This document shows, piece by piece, positions 60,434-64,000 of a DNA stretch of 64,000 bases (its first letter is position 1; every line of letters begins with the position of its first letter). The DNA lies in NCBI RefSeq assembly GCF_000373925.1, contig NZ_KB892759.1:24677-88676 (forward strand). Direction: 5' to 3'. The notes under the pieces are model-generated. The model ran no database searches. It was not told the DNA's origin and saw nothing but the letters and a program-made list of their open reading frames with translations. The stretch comes from Actinopolymorpha alba DSM 45243. Its GTDB lineage: Bacteria > Actinomycetota > Actinomycetes > Propionibacteriales > Actinopolymorphaceae. A program made the translations under genes and the position numbers.

Positions 60434-61393
60434 ATGAGCGCAGAAGGTGGGACGAAGGCCGTCGTCGCGGCATTGTTCGCCAACCTCGCCATCGCGGTGA
60501 CGAAGTTCCTGGCGTTCCTGCTGACGCGGTCGTCGTCCATGCTCGCGGAGTCGATCCACTCCCTGGCCGACTCGGGCAACCAGGTGCTGCTCCTGGTCGG
60601 CAAGAAGCGTTCGGAGCGGTCGGCGTCGGCGCTGCACCCGTTCGGCTACGGGCGCGAGCGCTACATCTATGCGTTCATCGTCTCGATCGTGTTGTTCAGC
60701 GTCGGCGGGTTGTTCGCGCTGTACGAGGGGTGGCACAAGGTCCAGGACCCGCACGGCATCGAGAGCTGGCAGTGGGTGCCTGTCACGGTGTTGCTGATCG
60801 GCATCGTGCTGGAGGGCTTCTCGTTCCGTACGGCGATCAAGGAGGCCAACCACGTGCGGGGCACGACCCCGTGGGCGGCCTTCATCCGCCGGGCGCGAAG
60901 CCCTGAGCTGCCGGTCATCCTGCTGGAGGACTTCGCGGCCCTCCTCGGTCTGGTCATCGCCCTGATCGGCGTCAGCCTCACCTTGATCACGCAAAACGGT
61001 GTCTGGGACGGCGCCGGGTCGATCGCGATCGGTCTGCTGCTGGTCTGCGTCGCGGTGGTCCTCGCCGTGGAGATGAAGAGCCTCCTGATCGGCGAGTCGG
61101 CGACCAAGGAGCACGTCGAACGCATCCATGACGCGATCGAGGCCGAACCCCTCGTCGACCGGATCATTCACATGAAGACGCTGCACGTCGGCCCGGATGA
61201 GTTGCTGGTCGCGGCGAAGATCGCGGTGACCGCGACCGACACGGCCGCCGAGGTGGCCAAGGCGATCAACGCCGTGGAAGCACGGATCCGGGAGGCGGTG
61301 CCGATCGCCCGGATGATCTATCTGGAGCCGGACCTCGACCGCCTGCTCGACGGTGCTGCGACGTCGGCGGCACCCACCCAGGAGCAGCGCTGA
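60434..61393 (+). CDS. Cation diffusion facilitator family transporter
   Basis: Membrane antiporter of the CDF family, 319 residues, probably moving Zn2+, Fe2+ or another divalent metal out of the cell in exchange for protons. Helix 2 holds the SMLAESIHSLADSGNQ metal site (His and Asp). Helix 5 has LLEDFAALLGLVIAL, where the usual HxxxD is ExxxD, typical of a distinct CDF subgroup. The C-terminal cytoplasmic domain (VDRIIHMKTLHVGPDELLVAAKIAV) is complete. The start ATG at 60434 is used. It lies just behind manA but is functionally unrelated. Confidence 0.92.
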   Translation: MSAEGGTKAVVAALFANLAIAVTKFLAFLLTRSSSMLAESIHSLADSGNQVLLLVGKKRSERSASALHPFGYGRERYIYAFIVSIVLFSVGGLFALYEGWHKVQDPHGIESWQWVPVTVLLIGIVLEGFSFRTAIKEANHVRGTTPWAAFIRRARSPELPVILLEDFAALLGLVIALIGVSLTLITQNGVWDGAGSIAIGLLLVCVAVVLAVEMKSLLIGESATKEHVERIHDAIEAEPLVDRIIHMKTLHVGPDELLVAAKIAVTATDTAAEVAKAINAVEARIREAVPIARMIYLEPDLDRLLDGAATSAAPTQEQR

Positions 61394-61451
61394 CCCTCTG
61401 GCCTTTCCGCTGACTCCTCCTGGCCGCTCCCACCTGCCGCCGGGGTCGCGC

Positions 61452-61967
61452 TCACCGGCCGCGTACCGGCCGCGGCGGTGGCAGGACGCCGCTCCTGCCG
61501 AGCCACTGCAACGCACGCTCCCGGTCGAGGTCGGCCTGGCTGGGCGGCGACGGGATCCGGCCGAGGAGTTCGGCGAGTTCCCGGACGGCCGCACCGACCT
61601 TGGGTTCGGTGAGTGCGCGAACGGCGAAGCTGAGCGCGGCCGGGCTGATGCCGTACGTCTCCTCCAGGCGTACGCCGAGCGCTATGACCCGCAGGTCCTC
61701 GTCGGTGTAGCGGCGGTGGGAAGGCCCGGTTGGGTTGGCGCTGGTGGGGTTCGCGTTGGGGAGATTGGTGCTGGGGTCGGCGCTGGTGGGGTTGGCGCTG
61801 GGGAGATTGGTGCTGGTTGGGTTGGCACTGGAAGGGTTCGCCTGATGGGCTCGGGTGTTTCGTCTGCGTCCGGGTACGCGGTGGCGTGGCACCAGCCCCA
61901 GGCGCTCGCGGTAGCGCACCATGCGGGGAGACATCCCGAGGGCCCGCGCGGCTTCTGTGATCCGCAT
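61452..61967 (-). CDS. MerR-family regulator with Asn-Pro-Thr-Ser repeat insertion
   Basis: MerR-type DNA-binding protein of 171 residues. The helix-turn-helix reads RITEAARALGMSPRMVRYRERLGLVP and the continuation HRRYTDEDLRVIALGVRLEETYGISPAALSF contains the wing-2 and dimerisation start. Between them (residues about 34-83) lies a repeat insert of SANPTS/TNLP units, inside what is normally a compact winged domain. The C-terminus lacks a long ligand domain. An inverted repeat TTGACA-N6-TGTCAA at 61978-61995 overlaps its promoter and suggests autoregulation. It is divergent from ahcY. Confidence 0.8.
   Translation of the reverse strand: MRITEAARALGMSPRMVRYRERLGLVPRHRVPGRRRNTRAHQANPSSANPTSTNLPSANPTSADPSTNLPNANPTSANPTGPSHRRYTDEDLRVIALGVRLEETYGISPAALSFAVRALTEPKVGAAVRELAELLGRIPSPPSQADLDRERALQWLGRSGVLPPPRPVRGR
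61729..61845 (-). repeat. 42-bp tandem repeats inside the merR-type gene
   Basis: A 42-bp (14-codon) period with GGCGCTGGTGGGGTT at 61737 and 61779, each followed by GGGGAGATTGGTGCTGG, shortening to a partial third copy. The length is a multiple of three, so the frame is kept. Confidence 0.8.
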
Positions 61968-61977
61968 GAGAGATATT

Positions 61978-61995
61978 TTGACATTCTTGTGTCAA
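61978..61995 (-). promoter_or_regulatory. Inverted-repeat operator at the merR-type promoter
   Basis: TTGACA-TTCTTG-TGTCAA reads as the -35 box TTGACA on the minus strand, 10 bp ahead of the start codon side; AAATAT-type -10 sequence follows. The spacing resembles HspR-type (HAIR) repeats. Confidence 0.55.
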
Positions 61996-62080
61996 GAAGC
62001 GCGGTCTCGGCTGTCGGCGCTCGCCGGGCGGCTCTAGGCTCGCCAAACGGCAACAGCAGATACGGAGGAGCAAACAGCCC

Positions 62081-63517
<1,437 letters not shown>

Positions 63518-63560
63518 GGTCCTACCGGCGCTACCCGCTACCCGCGGGTGGCGTTGGCTG

Positions 63561-63600
63561 GCGGGCGGTCTCCCTTCCCGGGAGGCCGCCCGCTTTCTTT
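63561..63600 (+). terminator. Strong intrinsic terminator of ahcY
   Basis: Arms 63561-63574 and 63580-63593 (one mismatch, 5-nt loop) followed by TTTCTTTT. Classic hairpin plus T-run. Confidence 0.85.
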
Positions 63601-63740
63601 TGATCGGAACGCAGTCCGGGTGAGTGGAGCCGGGGCGGCAGAGGGGTCGCGCGGCGGATGGGGATTGGATCCCATGTGACGGGTCAAAATCCCTGCGGGT
63701 CGTACGTTGCGCCCAGAAGGATTGGGCCGCGGGCATGCTG

Positions 63741-63782
63741 GCAGGCCCGATAGCCCTTGTTTTCAAGGGTTGTCGAGCCTGC
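63741..63782. terminator. 19-bp hairpin between ahcY and the HNH gene end
   Basis: Arms 63741-63759 and 63764-63782 pair at 16 of 19 positions (some mismatches are G-U on one strand), with a TTTT loop. Likely terminator for the convergent HNH gene. Confidence 0.6.
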
Positions 63783-63817
63783 CGGTCTTGTTTGCTTGTC
63801 CCGCTTCTCCGCGTCGG

Positions 63818-64000
63818 CTAGAAGGGCGGGGGATCCGGGTCGTCGGGTTCTACGGGGTCGGTGAGGCGTGGTGGGGTGACCTTGTATTGCCGTCCGTGTG
63901 GGTCGGTGTAGGTGAGGTGGCCTGGGCTGGTTTGTTCGACTTTCCAGTGGCCTTCGGTTTTGACGCGGTGGTGGCGTCGGCATAGTGGTGCCATGTTCGC
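63818..64000 (-). CDS. HNH endonuclease, C-terminal fragment (rest outside window)
   Basis: Only the last 60 residues are in the window. They carry NMAPLCRRHHRVKTEGHW, the HNH core of the DUF222/HNH (13E12-repeat) family, then a tail ending DPVEPDDPDPPPF before the TAG at 63818-63820. This family is common and often repeated in actinobacterial genomes, and may derive from mobile elements. The gene continues beyond the right edge. Confidence 0.85.
   Translation of the reverse strand, partial: ANMAPLCRRHHRVKTEGHWKVEQTSPGHLTYTDPHGRQYKVTPPRLTDPVEPDDPDPPPF

Overview
The window is chromosomal DNA from a high-GC actinobacterium. GTG starts are common, many genes are tightly overlapped, and the gene content includes WhiB, F420 biosynthesis (fbiA/fbiB), two LCP cell-wall ligases, DUF3499, DUF3105 and DUF5719. 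The backbone order (GtrA, purK, purE, acyl-CoA dehydrogenase, LCP, mannose-1-phosphate guanylyltransferase, fbiB/fbiA, whiB2, metallopeptidase-like/DUF3499, manB, SIS protein, manA, ahcY) is the block known in Mycobacterium tuberculosis as roughly Rv3277 back to Rv3248c, but with many insertions. The style (ABC-export/CDP-alcohol cluster, Kribbella/Nocardioides-like repeats, DUF222/HNH gene end) suggests Propionibacteriales. That assignment is inference, not proof. No tRNA, rRNA, CRISPR array or insertion sequence was seen.

Layout. 1-5.1 kb: a GtrA-family membrane protein (cut by the window edge), a Tat-exported amidase with a small coupled partner, a RibD/DHFR-like reductase, folE and an HTH regulator with a cysteine cluster. 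5.2-7.0 kb: purK-purE. 7.1-11.7 kb: a four-gene operon joining two solute-binding-like proteins (one a VWA lipoprotein) to TelA and an XpaC-like membrane protein. 11.7-18 kb: PPOX/F420-type protein, CoA-binding protein, UDP-glucose dehydrogenase, TetR plus aldo/keto reductase with a clear operator, acyl-CoA dehydrogenase and a frameshifted PH-like membrane protein. 18-22.3 kb: two divergent LCP ligases and a glycosyltransferase. 22.3-30.6 kb: an eight-gene minus-strand operon for making and exporting a CDP-polyol-derived glycoconjugate. 31.7-35.7 kb: FtsX/ABC/PadR efflux module.

35.8-44.5 kb: galE, acetoacetyl-CoA synthetase, SpoIID-like protein, TIGR03089 protein, manC, DUF3105 protein and a DNA glycosylase. 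44.6-49.3 kb: fbiB-fbiA, a Gln/Tyr-rich repeat membrane protein and whiB2. 49.5-56.3 kb: a giant membrane glycosyltransferase coupled to a DUF5719 protein, a zincin-like protein without its HEXXH motif, DUF3499 and a small Cys/His protein. 56.4-63.6 kb: manB-Trm112-SIS-manA-CDF, a MerR regulator with an odd repeat insertion, and ahcY. The right edge holds the C-terminus of an HNH endonuclease.

Together the window is dominated by nucleotide-sugar supply (manA, manB, manC, galE, ugd), sugar-polymer assembly and wall attachment (three GT2 enzymes, ABC exporter, two LCP ligases), plus purine, folate, methyl-cycle and F420 cofactor genes. Many promoters look leaderless: a TANNNT box lies 6-9 nt before the start codon of ten genes. 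Long perfect hairpins sit between convergent genes, and short tandem repeats are frequent both between and inside genes.
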